Part shown: piece after piece, positions 53,577 through 61,726 of the stretch
How the letters are laid out: the number at the start of each line of letters is the position of its first letter
How positions within the stretch are numbered: the stretch's first letter is position 1
NCBI RefSeq assembly: GCF_004135405.1
Contig: NZ_CP035491.1
Span: forward strand, 1,736,001-1,800,000
Direction of reading: 5' to 3'
Length of the DNA: 64,000 nt
DNA from: Agromyces protaetiae
GTDB taxonomy: Bacteria; Actinomycetota; Actinomycetes; Actinomycetales; Microbacteriaceae
The notes under the pieces: generated by a model
The model's database searches: none
What the model was told of the DNA's origin: nothing
What the model saw: only the letters and a program-made list of their open reading frames with translations
Made by a program: the position numbers and the translations under genes

Positions 53577-54725
53577 CCGCTTCGCGGAACCATTTCTGAT
53601 CGGGCACGCGCACGAGCAGGGTGCCCGCGACGATCGTGAGGAGCACGTACGCCGTCGCGAGCGACGCGAGGTCGCGCGTGACGCCCGCCGTGACGGCGAG
53701 ACCTGCGATGACGATCGAGAACTCGCCGCGCGGCGTGAGCGCGAGACCGGCGCGCCACTGGCCGAGCGTGCCGACGCCCGCGCGCCGCGCCGTGTAGATG
53801 CCCGTCAGAAGCTTCGTGCCGATCGTCACGATCGCGAGGCCGATGGCGGGCAGCAGCATCGACCACAGCGCGTTCGAATCGGTCGTGAGGCCGAAGAACA
53901 CGAAGAAGATCGCCGCGAACAGGTCGCGGAGGGGCGTGAGGACCTGGCTCGCGTTCTCGGCGACGCGGCCTGAGAGGGCGATGCCGACGAGGAAGGCGCC
54001 GACGGCCGCCGAGACGCCGACCTGCGCGGCGATGCCCGCGACGAGCATCGTGAGACCGAGCACTCCGAGCAGCAGCGGCTCGTACTGCTCGGCCGGGAAG
54101 AGCTTCGACACGAAGTGCCCGTATCGCAGCGCGACGAAGAGGATGATCGTGACGACCGCGACGGCCACGGCGACCGAGACGGCCCCTGCACGAGGCTCAC
54201 GCCCACGACGACGGCCGAGAGGATCGGCAGATAGAACGCCATCGCGAGGTCCTCGATGACGAGCACGGCCAGGATGCCCGGCGTCTCACGGTTCGACAGA
54301 CGCCCGAGGTCGCGGAGGAGCTTCGCGATGACTCCCGACGACGACACCCACGTGACGCCCGCGAGGGCGAGCGCCGCGACCGGCCCCCAGCCGAGCAACA
54401 GTGCGAGGGCGGCACCCGGTATGGCGTTCAGGAGGGCGTCGACGATGCCCGACTTCCGAGACGTGCGGAGGCTCTCGAACAGCTCGGTCGCCGTGTACTC
54501 GAGTCCGAGGAGCGCGAGCAGCAGGATGACGCCGATCTCGGAGCCCGTCTGGAAGAACTCCTCACTCGCGTCGAGCGGGAAGATCCCGCCCTTGCCGAAG
54601 GCGAGTCCGAGCACGAGGTAGAACGGCACCGGCGAGATGCCGATGACGTTCGCGAGGCGCCCCAGAAGACCCATGCCGAGGAGCAGCGCGCCGGCTTCGA
54701 TGAGGAGCAGCGTGGTCTCGTGCAT
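53545..54725 (-). pseudogene. CPA2-type cation:proton antiporter, one frameshift
   Basis: The N-terminal ~185 residues (MHETTLLLIEAGALLLGMGL..., SGVIAKLLRDLGRLSNRETPGILAVLVIEDLAMAFYLP) and the C-terminal ~205 (AVVTIILFVALRYGHFVS..., AAIFFVFFGLTTDSN) lie in different frames that meet at the CCCC run 54183-54186 (GGGGCC on the coding strand). One added base restores a ~393-residue KefB/KhtU-like antiporter with about 12 helices. Upstream at 12 nt is the TrkA-C regulatory protein, so the pair resembles KhtTU-type K+/H+ antiporters. The break may be a sequencing indel; everything else in the gene looks intact. Confidence 0.8.
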
Positions 54726-54737
54726 GCGCGGCCCCGA

Positions 54738-55241
54738 TCAATCGGGACCGTTGGCGAGGAGCCGTGAGACTCCGTCGAGTCCTTCCCGGGTGCCGACCAC
54801 GACGATGAGGTCTCCGGCACGCAGGGCTTCTGCGGGTGTCGGGGACGGGATGACCACCCCGTCGCGGACGATGGCGACGATCGACGCGTGCGTGCGCGTG
54901 CGAGCCTTGGTGTCGCCGAGGGTGCGGTTGAGAAACGGCGAGTCGGTCGGCAGCGCGATCTGCTCGGTGTAGAGGCCCGCGGTCTCGTCGGAGAGACTCG
55001 TGAGGCGCGAGAGCATGACAGAGGCGCCGAGCACGTCTGCGAGCGCGGCTGCTTCGTCGTCGTTCAGTTGGATGGTGTCGCGGCAGGCGTCGGGATCGTC
55101 GGCGTCGAAGACTCCGAGGTCGCGCTCGCCGTCGCGGTGCGACACGACGCTGATGCGTCGGCCGGCCTCGGTGACCAGGTCGTGACGAATGCCGATCCCG
55201 GGCAGATCGACCTTCTCGATGCGAATTCCCACGCCCGACAT
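54738..55241 (-). CDS. Antiporter regulatory subunit with TrkA-C domain (KhtT-like)
   Basis: 167 residues from ATG 55241 (GGGG five nt upstream); a start eight codons earlier is possible. The N-terminal half (VGIRIEKVDLPGIGIRHDLVTEAGRRISVVSHRDGERDL) is the KhtT-type beta domain; the C-terminal half holds the TrkA-C fold (ALPTDSPFLNRTLGD, ASIVAIVRDGVVIPSPTP, LRAGDLIVVVGTREGL). Such subunits bind nucleotides (c-di-AMP in KhtT) and gate the adjacent antiporter. It is the first gene of the two-gene unit. Confidence 0.88.
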   Translation of the reverse strand: MSGVGIRIEKVDLPGIGIRHDLVTEAGRRISVVSHRDGERDLGVFDADDPDACRDTIQLNDDEAAALADVLGASVMLSRLTSLSDETAGLYTEQIALPTDSPFLNRTLGDTKARTRTHASIVAIVRDGVVIPSPTPAEALRAGDLIVVVGTREGLDGVSRLLANGPD

Positions 55242-55272
55242 GCTAACCCCGTTGGGCGGGTTCACTGCCCGT

Positions 55273-56178
55273 TCAGCTCGGAGCGTGGGCGCGCGTCGTC
55301 ATGACGAGGGTCGGCGTGCCGTCGTCGTCGACGAGTTCGAGGCGCACTCGCACGTCGCCGAGGTCGGCGAGCGAGGTCGCGTGGGTGCCGCCGCAGAAGA
55401 GGCGCGCGGTGCCGCCTTCGAGGTCGGCGGCCCACTGCCGCCGGTCGGTCAGGAGGTCGCCGTCGCGTTCGATGCGGATGTCTCCGCCTCCGGCGATCCA
55501 GGTCGCGAGGGTGTCGTCGATGGATGCCTCGGCGGCACGCAGCTCGTCGGCGCCGTATTCTCCGGTGAAGACCGTCGCGTCGAACCCGGCCCGCCGCAGC
55601 GACTTGTTGAGGCGGTACCGGTCGACCGAGCCGTTCGGCTCGATGCGAGACGACGCGATCGCGGCGGCGTCGAAGTCGGGGGAGCCGAGCGGGTCGCGTC
55701 TGGGGTCTTTCGTCCAGCGATCCGCGAGCGCACGGTTGAGCGCGAGGGAGGCGAGGTGGCAGGCCGTGTGGCCGCGCGAGAGGGATGCGCGCAGCAAGGC
55801 ATCCGCTCTCGTTTCGACTTCGTCGCCTTCTGCGATCGCCGAGCCCGCGTCGACGAGGTGCGCGACGACGAACGCCCACCCCTCGGTGCCCTTGCGCACC
55901 GGGATGTCTCGGCCGAGGTGCAGGGTCTCGCCGTCGGTCGCGGCGACGATCGCGTCGAGCACTGTCAGTGCGGCGCCGTCGATGACCGTGATCACGCCCG
56001 CGTCGGCGGGCTGATCGGGCCAGCCGGCGTCGACCGGATGGATGCTCGTCGTGTCGAGGAGCACGGCGAGTCGTTCGCCGTCGTCGGTCGCGACGGGCTC
56101 GACATGCAGCACGCGCGCACGCGCGATGAGGTCGCCGGCCGGGTAGGTGACGCGCGTGCCGACGCTGGGAAGCGCCAC
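55273..56178 (-). CDS. AlaX-like alanyl-tRNA editing protein
   Basis: 301 residues from GTG 56178. The second additional domain of alanyl-tRNA synthetase is present with its zinc/catalytic motifs: SRGHTACHLAS (HxxxH) and RLFCGGTHATSLADL (CxxxH). The N-terminal ~130 residues form the beta-barrel part (VLHVEPVATDDGERLAVLLD, HPVDAGWPDQPADAG), where a cis-prolyl or GG motif usually sits. It should deacylate mischarged Ser- or Gly-tRNA-Ala. It follows a 58-codon membrane protein gene by four nt. Confidence 0.85.
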   Translation of the reverse strand: MALPSVGTRVTYPAGDLIARARVLHVEPVATDDGERLAVLLDTTSIHPVDAGWPDQPADAGVITVIDGAALTVLDAIVAATDGETLHLGRDIPVRKGTEGWAFVVAHLVDAGSAIAEGDEVETRADALLRASLSRGHTACHLASLALNRALADRWTKDPRRDPLGSPDFDAAAIASSRIEPNGSVDRYRLNKSLRRAGFDATVFTGEYGADELRAAEASIDDTLATWIAGGGDIRIERDGDLLTDRRQWAADLEGGTARLFCGGTHATSLADLGDVRVRLELVDDDGTPTLVMTTRAHAPS

Positions 56179-56182
56179 CGGG

Positions 56183-56359
56183 TCAGGCGCTCTGGCCGCG
56201 GCCGAGCACGTTCACGGGGATCGCGACCGCGATCGCGATGCACAGGATGCCGCCGAAGAAGAGGAACGGCTCGGCGCCTGCGACGCCCGGCGCGGTGCCC
56301 ATGAGCCACATGCCGAACAGGAAGATCGCCATCGTGACGATGAAGATGATGCCGTTCAT
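56183..56359 (-). CDS. 58-residue two-helix membrane protein
   Basis: Begins at ATG 56359 with GGAGG nine nt upstream and ends at 56183. The sequence opens MNGIIFIVTMAIFLFGMWLM and has a second helix FLFFGGILCIAIAVAIPVNV, joined by GTAPGVAGAEP, with a polar end LGRGQSA. The two-helix hairpin with both ends outside or both inside fits a small structural membrane protein. Codon use matches the neighbours, and the spacing of four nt to the AlaX-like gene implies one operon. Family unknown. Confidence 0.75.
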   Translation of the reverse strand: MNGIIFIVTMAIFLFGMWLMGTAPGVAGAEPFLFFGGILCIAIAVAIPVNVLGRGQSA

Positions 56360-56419
56360 GAGAGCTGATCCTCCAAGTGGGGCGCGTCGGTGCGGTGACG
56401 CCAGTCTATCCGGGACCGG

Positions 56420-57583
56420 TCACCCCGAAACCGGCCCGATCCACGCGTTCGCGATGGTCGAGTGCGCCGACTCGTCGTCGGAGGGGTGGAAGACACCCGC
56501 GAGCACGTCGCGATAGAGCCGCCCGAGCTCGTTGCCCGCGAAGTAGCTCGATCCGCCCGCGACGCGCACGGCCTGGTCGACGACGTGCTTCGCGGTCTCG
56601 GTCGCGCGCACTTTCGCGCCCGAGAGCTTGGCGAACCAGAAGCGGCCGTGATCGGCGAGGGTGTCGACGTCGCGCGCGAGCGCGACGAGCTGCGGCTCGA
56701 TCGCGTCGTGGGCGAGCGCGGCGTCGGCGATCCGCCAGCGGATGTCCGGGTCATCCGAAAGCGGCTTGCCGTCGTTCTTGAGCGACGTGCGCCGCTTCGC
56801 GGCGGCGACCGCGAGTTCGAGCGCGCGCTCGCCGATTCCGGTGTACACCGCCGCCAAGAAGAGCTCGAAGCACGCGAAGATGCCGAAGATGAAGGGGTCG
56901 GCGTTGGGGCCGGGGTCGAGGCGGCGCACGATGCGGTCGGCGGGCGCGAACGCGCCGTCGAGGATGGTCGTGCGGCTCTGGCTCGCGCGCATGCCGAGCG
57001 TGTCCCAGTCGTCGAGGATCCGGATGTCGGGGTCCTCGCGATCCACGAACCCGTAGACGATCTTCGGGGCGTCGGCAGACGCCGTGTCGAGGCCCATCGT
57101 GCCGAGGCGCGTCCACGCGGGCGAGAGCGACGTGAAGATCTTGCGGCCCGTGTACCGGTAGCCGCCGCCGTCCTGCGGGTCGGCGACCGTGCGCGACCCG
57201 AACAGCATGAGGTCGTTGCCGGCCTCGCTGATGCCGAAGCCGAACACCTCGCCGGCCCCGGCCTCGCGCTGCAGGAATTCGAGCGTGTCGTCGCCGCGGT
57301 CGCGCAGCACCTTGGCGACGCCCGTCCACACGAGGTGCATGTTGACGGCGAGCGCCGTCGCGGGCGCCGCGCCCGCAAGCCTGATCTGCGACCGCACGGC
57401 GTCGTCGAGTGACCACCCGAGACCGCCGAACTCGGTCGGCACGAGCGCCGTGAGGTACCCCGCCGCCTTCAGGTCTTCGAGGTCTTCGGCGAAGAACTCG
57501 TTGCGTTCGTCGTACCTCGCGGCACGCGCGCGGATGCGTTCGAGGAGGTCGTCGTCCAACAGCGTCGTCGTCTCGGTTCCCAC
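56420..57583 (-). CDS. Acyl-CoA dehydrogenase family protein
   Basis: 387 residues from a GTG at 57583. The fold is recognisable by YLTALVPTEFGGLGWSLDD, FGFGISEAGNDLMLFGSRTV, YRYTGRKIFTSLSPAWTRLG and, at the C-terminus, AVRVAGGSSYFAGNELGRLYRDVLAGVFHPSDDESAHS. FAD-dependent oxidation of an acyl-CoA or a related flavin reaction (some relatives are desulfurisation or hydroxylating monooxygenases) is expected. The general base cannot be assigned with confidence. TAGGCT lies six nt before the GTG, within the end of the upstream lipoprotein gene, showing an independent promoter. Confidence 0.88.
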   Translation of the reverse strand: MGTETTTLLDDDLLERIRARAARYDERNEFFAEDLEDLKAAGYLTALVPTEFGGLGWSLDDAVRSQIRLAGAAPATALAVNMHLVWTGVAKVLRDRGDDTLEFLQREAGAGEVFGFGISEAGNDLMLFGSRTVADPQDGGGYRYTGRKIFTSLSPAWTRLGTMGLDTASADAPKIVYGFVDREDPDIRILDDWDTLGMRASQSRTTILDGAFAPADRIVRRLDPGPNADPFIFGIFACFELFLAAVYTGIGERALELAVAAAKRRTSLKNDGKPLSDDPDIRWRIADAALAHDAIEPQLVALARDVDTLADHGRFWFAKLSGAKVRATETAKHVVDQAVRVAGGSSYFAGNELGRLYRDVLAGVFHPSDDESAHSTIANAWIGPVSG

Positions 57584-57592
57584 GGCGCCAGC

Positions 57593-58525
57593 CTACGCCC
57601 GGGGCACGTCCGACCCCGAGGCATCCGACTCCGTCGCCCGCCGCCGACCCGCACTCCGCACCCCCAACACGATCGCGAGCACGATCGCCCCGACGACGGC
57701 GAGGAGCCCGATCCACGGCAGGAGCACGCCGAGCACGACGGCGAGCCCCGCGAAGAAGGTCATGAGGGCGTTCCATCCCGACGTGAGTCCGCTCCAGAAG
57801 TCGGCGGGCTTCGGCTCGGGCGCGGCCTCCTCGGTGACGAACTCGACCGAGAGGGTGGAGAAGTCGACCTGGTCGACGAGGAGGTCGCGCTGCTGCGTGA
57901 GGCTGTCGAGCTCGGCCTGACGCGTCGTGATCTCGGACTCGATCGTGATGAGGTCTTCGGTCGACGTCGCGCCCGCGAGCAGGGCTTCGAGCCGGTTGAC
58001 CGATTTCGCGAGCGCCTCGACGCGGGCGTCGAGATCGGTGCGCTGCGCCGTGACGTCCGTCGCGTCCTGCTGGATCGAGTCGACCCGGCCCAGCTCGCGG
58101 AGCTGCTCGATGACGCCGTCGAGGTCGTCGGAGGGAATGCGCAGGGTGAGCGACGCGCGCGCCGACTGGAAGTCGGTGCCGGGCGTCTCCTCACGGTGGT
58201 CGACGCGCCCGCCGACGCGGTCGACGATCCGCACGGTCTCGGCCGAGGCATCCACCGGGTTCTCGACCGTCAGCCGCACCCAGCCCGTCGTGACGACGCT
58301 GCGCTCGCGCACGCTCGACGAGGCATTGCCCGAACCGCCTGCGGAGTCGGCGGCGCCGCCGGGAGTCGAGCCGTCTTCGGCGAACGACTCGCCCTGGCCG
58401 GGCGCCGGCTGCGCCGGAACGTCGTAGGAGGCGGTGCTGCCGCCCGATGCCGAGCATCCGGCGAGCAGGAGGACGGCGGCGAGCAGGCCCGCCGCGGCGA
58501 TGGAGCGAGGCGTTCGACTGGACAT
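57593..58525 (-). CDS. DUF4349 lipoprotein with coiled coil and membrane helices
   Basis: 310 residues. Lipoprotein signal with lipobox LLLAGCS (Cys about 24). Residues ~70-235 form a DUF4349 domain: TGWVRLTVENPVDASAETV, IVDRVGGRVDHREETPG, LTLRIPSDDLDGVIEQL, then a coiled coil (SVNRLEALLAGATSTEDLITIESEITTRQAELDSL). The C-terminal part has two membrane helices (about 250-290), then a basic-acidic tail ending SDASGSDVPRA, again encoded by the GGATGYCYCG word. Function unknown. TACGCT six nt before the ATG is the -10 box. Confidence 0.88.
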   Translation of the reverse strand: MSSRTPRSIAAAGLLAAVLLLAGCSASGGSTASYDVPAQPAPGQGESFAEDGSTPGGAADSAGGSGNASSSVRERSVVTTGWVRLTVENPVDASAETVRIVDRVGGRVDHREETPGTDFQSARASLTLRIPSDDLDGVIEQLRELGRVDSIQQDATDVTAQRTDLDARVEALAKSVNRLEALLAGATSTEDLITIESEITTRQAELDSLTQQRDLLVDQVDFSTLSVEFVTEEAAPEPKPADFWSGLTSGWNALMTFFAGLAVVLGVLLPWIGLLAVVGAIVLAIVLGVRSAGRRRATESDASGSDVPRA

Positions 58526-58676
58526 GGCGTCAGCGTATTGGCGCGGTCGAACCCCATGTCTGGGCGCCGACTGGGAGTCGGGTCACGATCGGATTGCAGC
58601 TCGCTGAGAGTCGCCGAACGGCCCCAACGAACCGCGCGAGCCACGCGTTCGGACTCGCGTGTGGGCGCCGACCGCC

Positions 58677-59498
58677 TCAGTCGAAGTCGGGGTCGCGCCC
58701 CGTGCGCTCGCCCGTCTCGAGGGCCGCGATCGCGGCGAGGTCGTCGGCGTCGAGCGCGAACCCGAACACGTCGAGGTTCTCCTCGATGCGTGCCCGCGAC
58801 GACGCCTTCGGGATCACGACGTTGCCGAGCTGGATGTGCCAGCGCAGCACGATCTGCGCGGGCGTCCGCTCGTGCTTCGCGGCGAGGCGGTCGAGCGTCG
58901 CGTCGCCGAGCACACGGCCGCGCGCGAGCGGCGACCAGGCTTCGATCCGGATGTCCCGTGCCGCACCGTACTCGCGCAGCTCGCGCTGCGGCAGCCACGG
59001 GTGGAGCTCGACCTGGTCGACGACTGGCGCGACGCCCGTCTCGGCGATGAGCCGGTCGATGTGGTGCGGGTGGAAGTTCGAGACGCCGATCGACCGTGCC
59101 CGCCCTTCTTGTTGCGCCCGGATGAGGGCCCGCCACGTGTCGACGTAGAGGTCGGTCGAGGGCACCGGCCAGTGGATGAGGTAGAGGTCGACGACGTCGA
59201 GCCCGAGCTTCGACATCGACCGGTCGAACGCGCGGAGCGCCGAGTCGTACCCGTTGTCGTCCTTCCACACCTTGCTCGTGATGAAGAGCTCGTCGCGCGG
59301 CACGGGCGCGTCGCGCACGGCCTCGCCGACCTCGCGCTCGTTCTCGTAGAACGCGGCCGTGTCGAGGTGGCGGTAGCCCGCGTCGATGGCGTCGAGCGAG
59401 AGTCGGCGAGCGTCTTCGGCGGGCACCTTGTAGAGGCCGTAGCCGAGTTGCGGGATGGCGTTGCCGTCGGAGAGGGAGAGGAGGGGCGCGGGGTGCAT
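58677..59498 (-). CDS. Aldo/keto reductase
   Basis: 273 residues. The AKR tetrad can be assigned: Asp and Tyr in YRHLDTAAFYENEREVG, Lys in LFITSKVW, His in DLYLIHWPVP. Other marks are IPQLGYGLYKVP, IGVSNFHPHHIDRL and VDQVELHPWLPQREL. NADPH-dependent reduction of aldehydes or 2,5-diketo-gluconate-like substrates is known for close relatives. AGGAG precedes the ATG; the upstream MFS gene ends 14 nt before, so both are probably one operon. Confidence 0.94.
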   Translation of the reverse strand: MHPAPLLSLSDGNAIPQLGYGLYKVPAEDARRLSLDAIDAGYRHLDTAAFYENEREVGEAVRDAPVPRDELFITSKVWKDDNGYDSALRAFDRSMSKLGLDVVDLYLIHWPVPSTDLYVDTWRALIRAQQEGRARSIGVSNFHPHHIDRLIAETGVAPVVDQVELHPWLPQRELREYGAARDIRIEAWSPLARGRVLGDATLDRLAAKHERTPAQIVLRWHIQLGNVVIPKASSRARIEENLDVFGFALDADDLAAIAALETGERTGRDPDFD

Positions 59499-59512
59499 GG
59501 GGACTCCTGAAG

Positions 59513-60721
59513 TCAGCTCGGCGTGACGGCGACGGGTTCGGTGTCGGGGATGGGGCTCGCGTCACGCCCGCGGAGGTCGGGATGCCACGGCTTGCCGATC
59601 GCGGCGGCGGCGACGCCGAGCGCCGCGAGCACGCCCGCAGCCCAGAACGCCCCGACCGCGCCGTTGCCGTCGATGAGGAATCCGGCGAGGGCCGATCCGA
59701 GGGCTGCTCCGATGAGCTGCCCGGTGCCGACCCACCCGTACGCCTCGGCCGTGTCCGAGAACTTGACGCTCGCCGACACGATCGCGAACAGCACTGCGAG
59801 CGCGGGCGCGATGCCGATGCCCGCGATGAAGAGCGTGACGGCGAGCCACCAGAAGTCCATCGCGAACGCGGCGAGCGCCGTGCCGAAGAACACGATGAAC
59901 ATGCGCCGCGCGGTCGACCACGGCCCGATGGGCGTGTGCCCGAGGAAGAGGCCGCCCGCGAGGCTCCCGACCGAGAAGATCGCGAGCACGATGCCGGCCT
60001 GCGGGCCGCCGTGCCCGAAGACGGCGACGACGCCGGCCTCGATCGCGGCGCACGCGCCGATGAGGAGGAATCCCACGACGGTCGCGAGCAGCACGGCGGG
60101 TCGCGTGAGCACGACGCCGAACTTGCGCTTCGAGCGCGGGATGCGCACGCGCCCGAGCTCGGGGGAGGAGATGAACCAGGCCCCGCCCGCGACCATCATG
60201 ACGGCGGCGAAGAGGATGCCCCACACGGTGCCGATCTGCGTCGAGATGAAGGTCGTGACGACGGGGCCGACGACCCAGATGATCTCCTGCGCCGACGCGT
60301 CGAGCGAGAACAGCGGGGTGAGCTGCCGCGAGTTCACCATCTTCGGGTAGATCGTGCGCACGGCGGGCTGCACGGGCGGGGTCGCGAGGCCCGCGACGAG
60401 GCCGAGCACGAGGTAGAGCGGGAGCACTGGCGGGATGAGCGCGATCGCGACGACGGCGCTCGCGCACACGCCGAGGGTCGTGATGAGCACGGGCCGCATG
60501 CCGAATCGGCCCATGAGCCGGCTCGTGAGCGGCCCGGCGATCGCCTGGCCGAGCGAGGTCGCGGCGAGCACGAGTCCCGCGATCCCGAACGACCCGGTCT
60601 GCCGTTCGACGTGCAGGAGGAACGCGAGCGAGAGCATGCCCGACGGGAATCGCGCGGTGAGCTGGGCCACGATGATGCGCGCGACTCCGGGCACCTTCAG
60701 CAGTTCCGAGTAGCTCCCCAC
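59513..60721 (-). CDS. MFS transporter
   Basis: 402 residues, 12 helices, from GTG 60721. The opening YSELLKVPGVARIIVAQLTARFPSGMLSLAF and the loop GRFGMRPVLITTLGV (motif A) are typical of small exporters of the MFS; QPAVRTIYPKMVNSRQLTPLFSLDASAQEIIWVVGPV belongs to the fourth and fifth helices. TAGGCT six nt before the GTG indicates a leaderless transcript. It leads the two-gene unit with the aldo/keto reductase. The substrate is not predictable. Confidence 0.9.
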   Translation of the reverse strand: MGSYSELLKVPGVARIIVAQLTARFPSGMLSLAFLLHVERQTGSFGIAGLVLAATSLGQAIAGPLTSRLMGRFGMRPVLITTLGVCASAVVAIALIPPVLPLYLVLGLVAGLATPPVQPAVRTIYPKMVNSRQLTPLFSLDASAQEIIWVVGPVVTTFISTQIGTVWGILFAAVMMVAGGAWFISSPELGRVRIPRSKRKFGVVLTRPAVLLATVVGFLLIGACAAIEAGVVAVFGHGGPQAGIVLAIFSVGSLAGGLFLGHTPIGPWSTARRMFIVFFGTALAAFAMDFWWLAVTLFIAGIGIAPALAVLFAIVSASVKFSDTAEAYGWVGTGQLIGAALGSALAGFLIDGNGAVGAFWAAGVLAALGVAAAAIGKPWHPDLRGRDASPIPDTEPVAVTPS

Positions 60722-60798
60722 TCGGCAAGCCTATCGAGCGCGACCTTTCTGCACGGTGAACGAGCGTGCACGCAAGGTCCTGCAGGCCCATAGTTCTC

Positions 60799-60829
60799 GA
60801 CATATATAATCGCAAAGTTATAGGATGTC
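60799..60829. promoter_or_regulatory. ArsR-type operator and promoter
   Basis: An imperfect AT-rich inverted repeat, GACATATATAA...TTATAGGATGTC, spans 60799-60829 and covers the TAGGAT box (60821-60826) six nt before the GTG of the arsR-like gene. A TATAAT at 60805-60810 is an alternative -10. The composition contrasts sharply with the surroundings, as expected for an autoregulatory operator. Confidence 0.65.
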
Positions 60830-60832
60830 TCC

Positions 60833-61183
60833 GTGCACGCGTTCGACGTCCTCGGAGACCCCGTCCGCCGCCGCATCCTCGAGATCCTCGCGAGCGGCGA
60901 GGCTTCGGCGGGCGACGTCGTCGACATCGTCGGCGGCGAGTTCGGCATCACGCAGCCCGCCGTCTCGCGGCAACTCCGAATCCTCCGCGAGACGGGGTTC
61001 GCGACCGTCCGGCCCGACGGCGCCAGGCGCCTGTACGCGCTCGATCCCACGGGCGTCGACGAGGCATCCGACCTGCTCGACCGCTACCGCGCCCGGTGGA
61101 CGGGCGCGCTCGCCGCCTTGCACACCGAAGTCGCCCGCGGCCGCCGCATGCGTCGCGGCGAGAACGACAGGAGCACCCCATGA
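60833..61183 (+). CDS. ArsR/SmtB-type winged-helix regulator
   Basis: 116 residues from GTG 60833. Winged helix with MHAFDVLGDPVRRRILEILASGEASAGDVVD, the recognition helix TQPAVSRQLRILRETGFATVRPDGARRLYAL and a C-terminal helix. No metal-binding cysteines are visible, so it is of the non-metal subgroup often paired with SRPBCC (AHSA1) proteins, as here: the next gene overlaps the stop by four bases. It probably represses this two-gene unit through the operator at 60799. Confidence 0.92.
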   Translation: MHAFDVLGDPVRRRILEILASGEASAGDVVDIVGGEFGITQPAVSRQLRILRETGFATVRPDGARRLYALDPTGVDEASDLLDRYRARWTGALAALHTEVARGRRMRRGENDRSTP

Positions 61184-61710
61184 CCGTCTCGAGCACCATC
61201 ACCCCGAGCGCCGACGGCGGCCTCGGCTTCCTCCTCGAACTCGACGAGGTCTACGCGACCGACCCCGCCGACCTGTGGCACGCGATCACGACGCCCGAGC
61301 GGCTCGCCCGATTCATGGCGACCTACCGCGGCGACCTCCGCCTCGGCGGGCGCTGGCAGGCGCTCACGGTCGACGGCGAGCTCTACTGCGACGGCGAGGT
61401 CACGGCGTGCGATGCGCCGCGCACCTTCACGACGACGTGGCAGGTCGTCGGCGAGCAGCCGACACTCCTGACGGTGACGCTCGAACCCTATGGCGCCGGC
61501 ACGCGCCTCAGCCTCCGGCACGAGCACGTCACGCGACTCGACTACGGTCCCGGCTGGCACACCTACCTCGAAAGCCTCGCGTGGCATCTCGCCGATCCGG
61601 GCGCAGCCAAGGACCGCGAGCGGTTCGGCCGCCGGTTCGCCGAGCTCGAGCCCGGCTACGCCGCGCGCTTCGCGGCGGTCGGCGCAGGCCCCGAGACATC
61701 CGAAGCCTGA
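61180..61710 (+). CDS. SRPBCC (AHSA1-like) protein
   Basis: 176 residues, a START-like helix-grip fold with a ligand-binding cavity. Marks are LDEVYATDPADLWHAITTPERLARFMATYRGDLRLGGRW, EVTACDAPRTFTTTWQV, and GTRLSLRHEHV with GWHTYLESLAWHL. Translationally coupled to the ArsR-type regulator (ATGA overlap). The ligand is unknown; in similar pairs the protein responds to small hydrophobic compounds or stress. Confidence 0.9.
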   Translation: MTVSSTITPSADGGLGFLLELDEVYATDPADLWHAITTPERLARFMATYRGDLRLGGRWQALTVDGELYCDGEVTACDAPRTFTTTWQVVGEQPTLLTVTLEPYGAGTRLSLRHEHVTRLDYGPGWHTYLESLAWHLADPGAAKDRERFGRRFAELEPGYAARFAAVGAGPETSEA

Positions 61711-61726
61711 CGCGCAGCGTCGCTCC

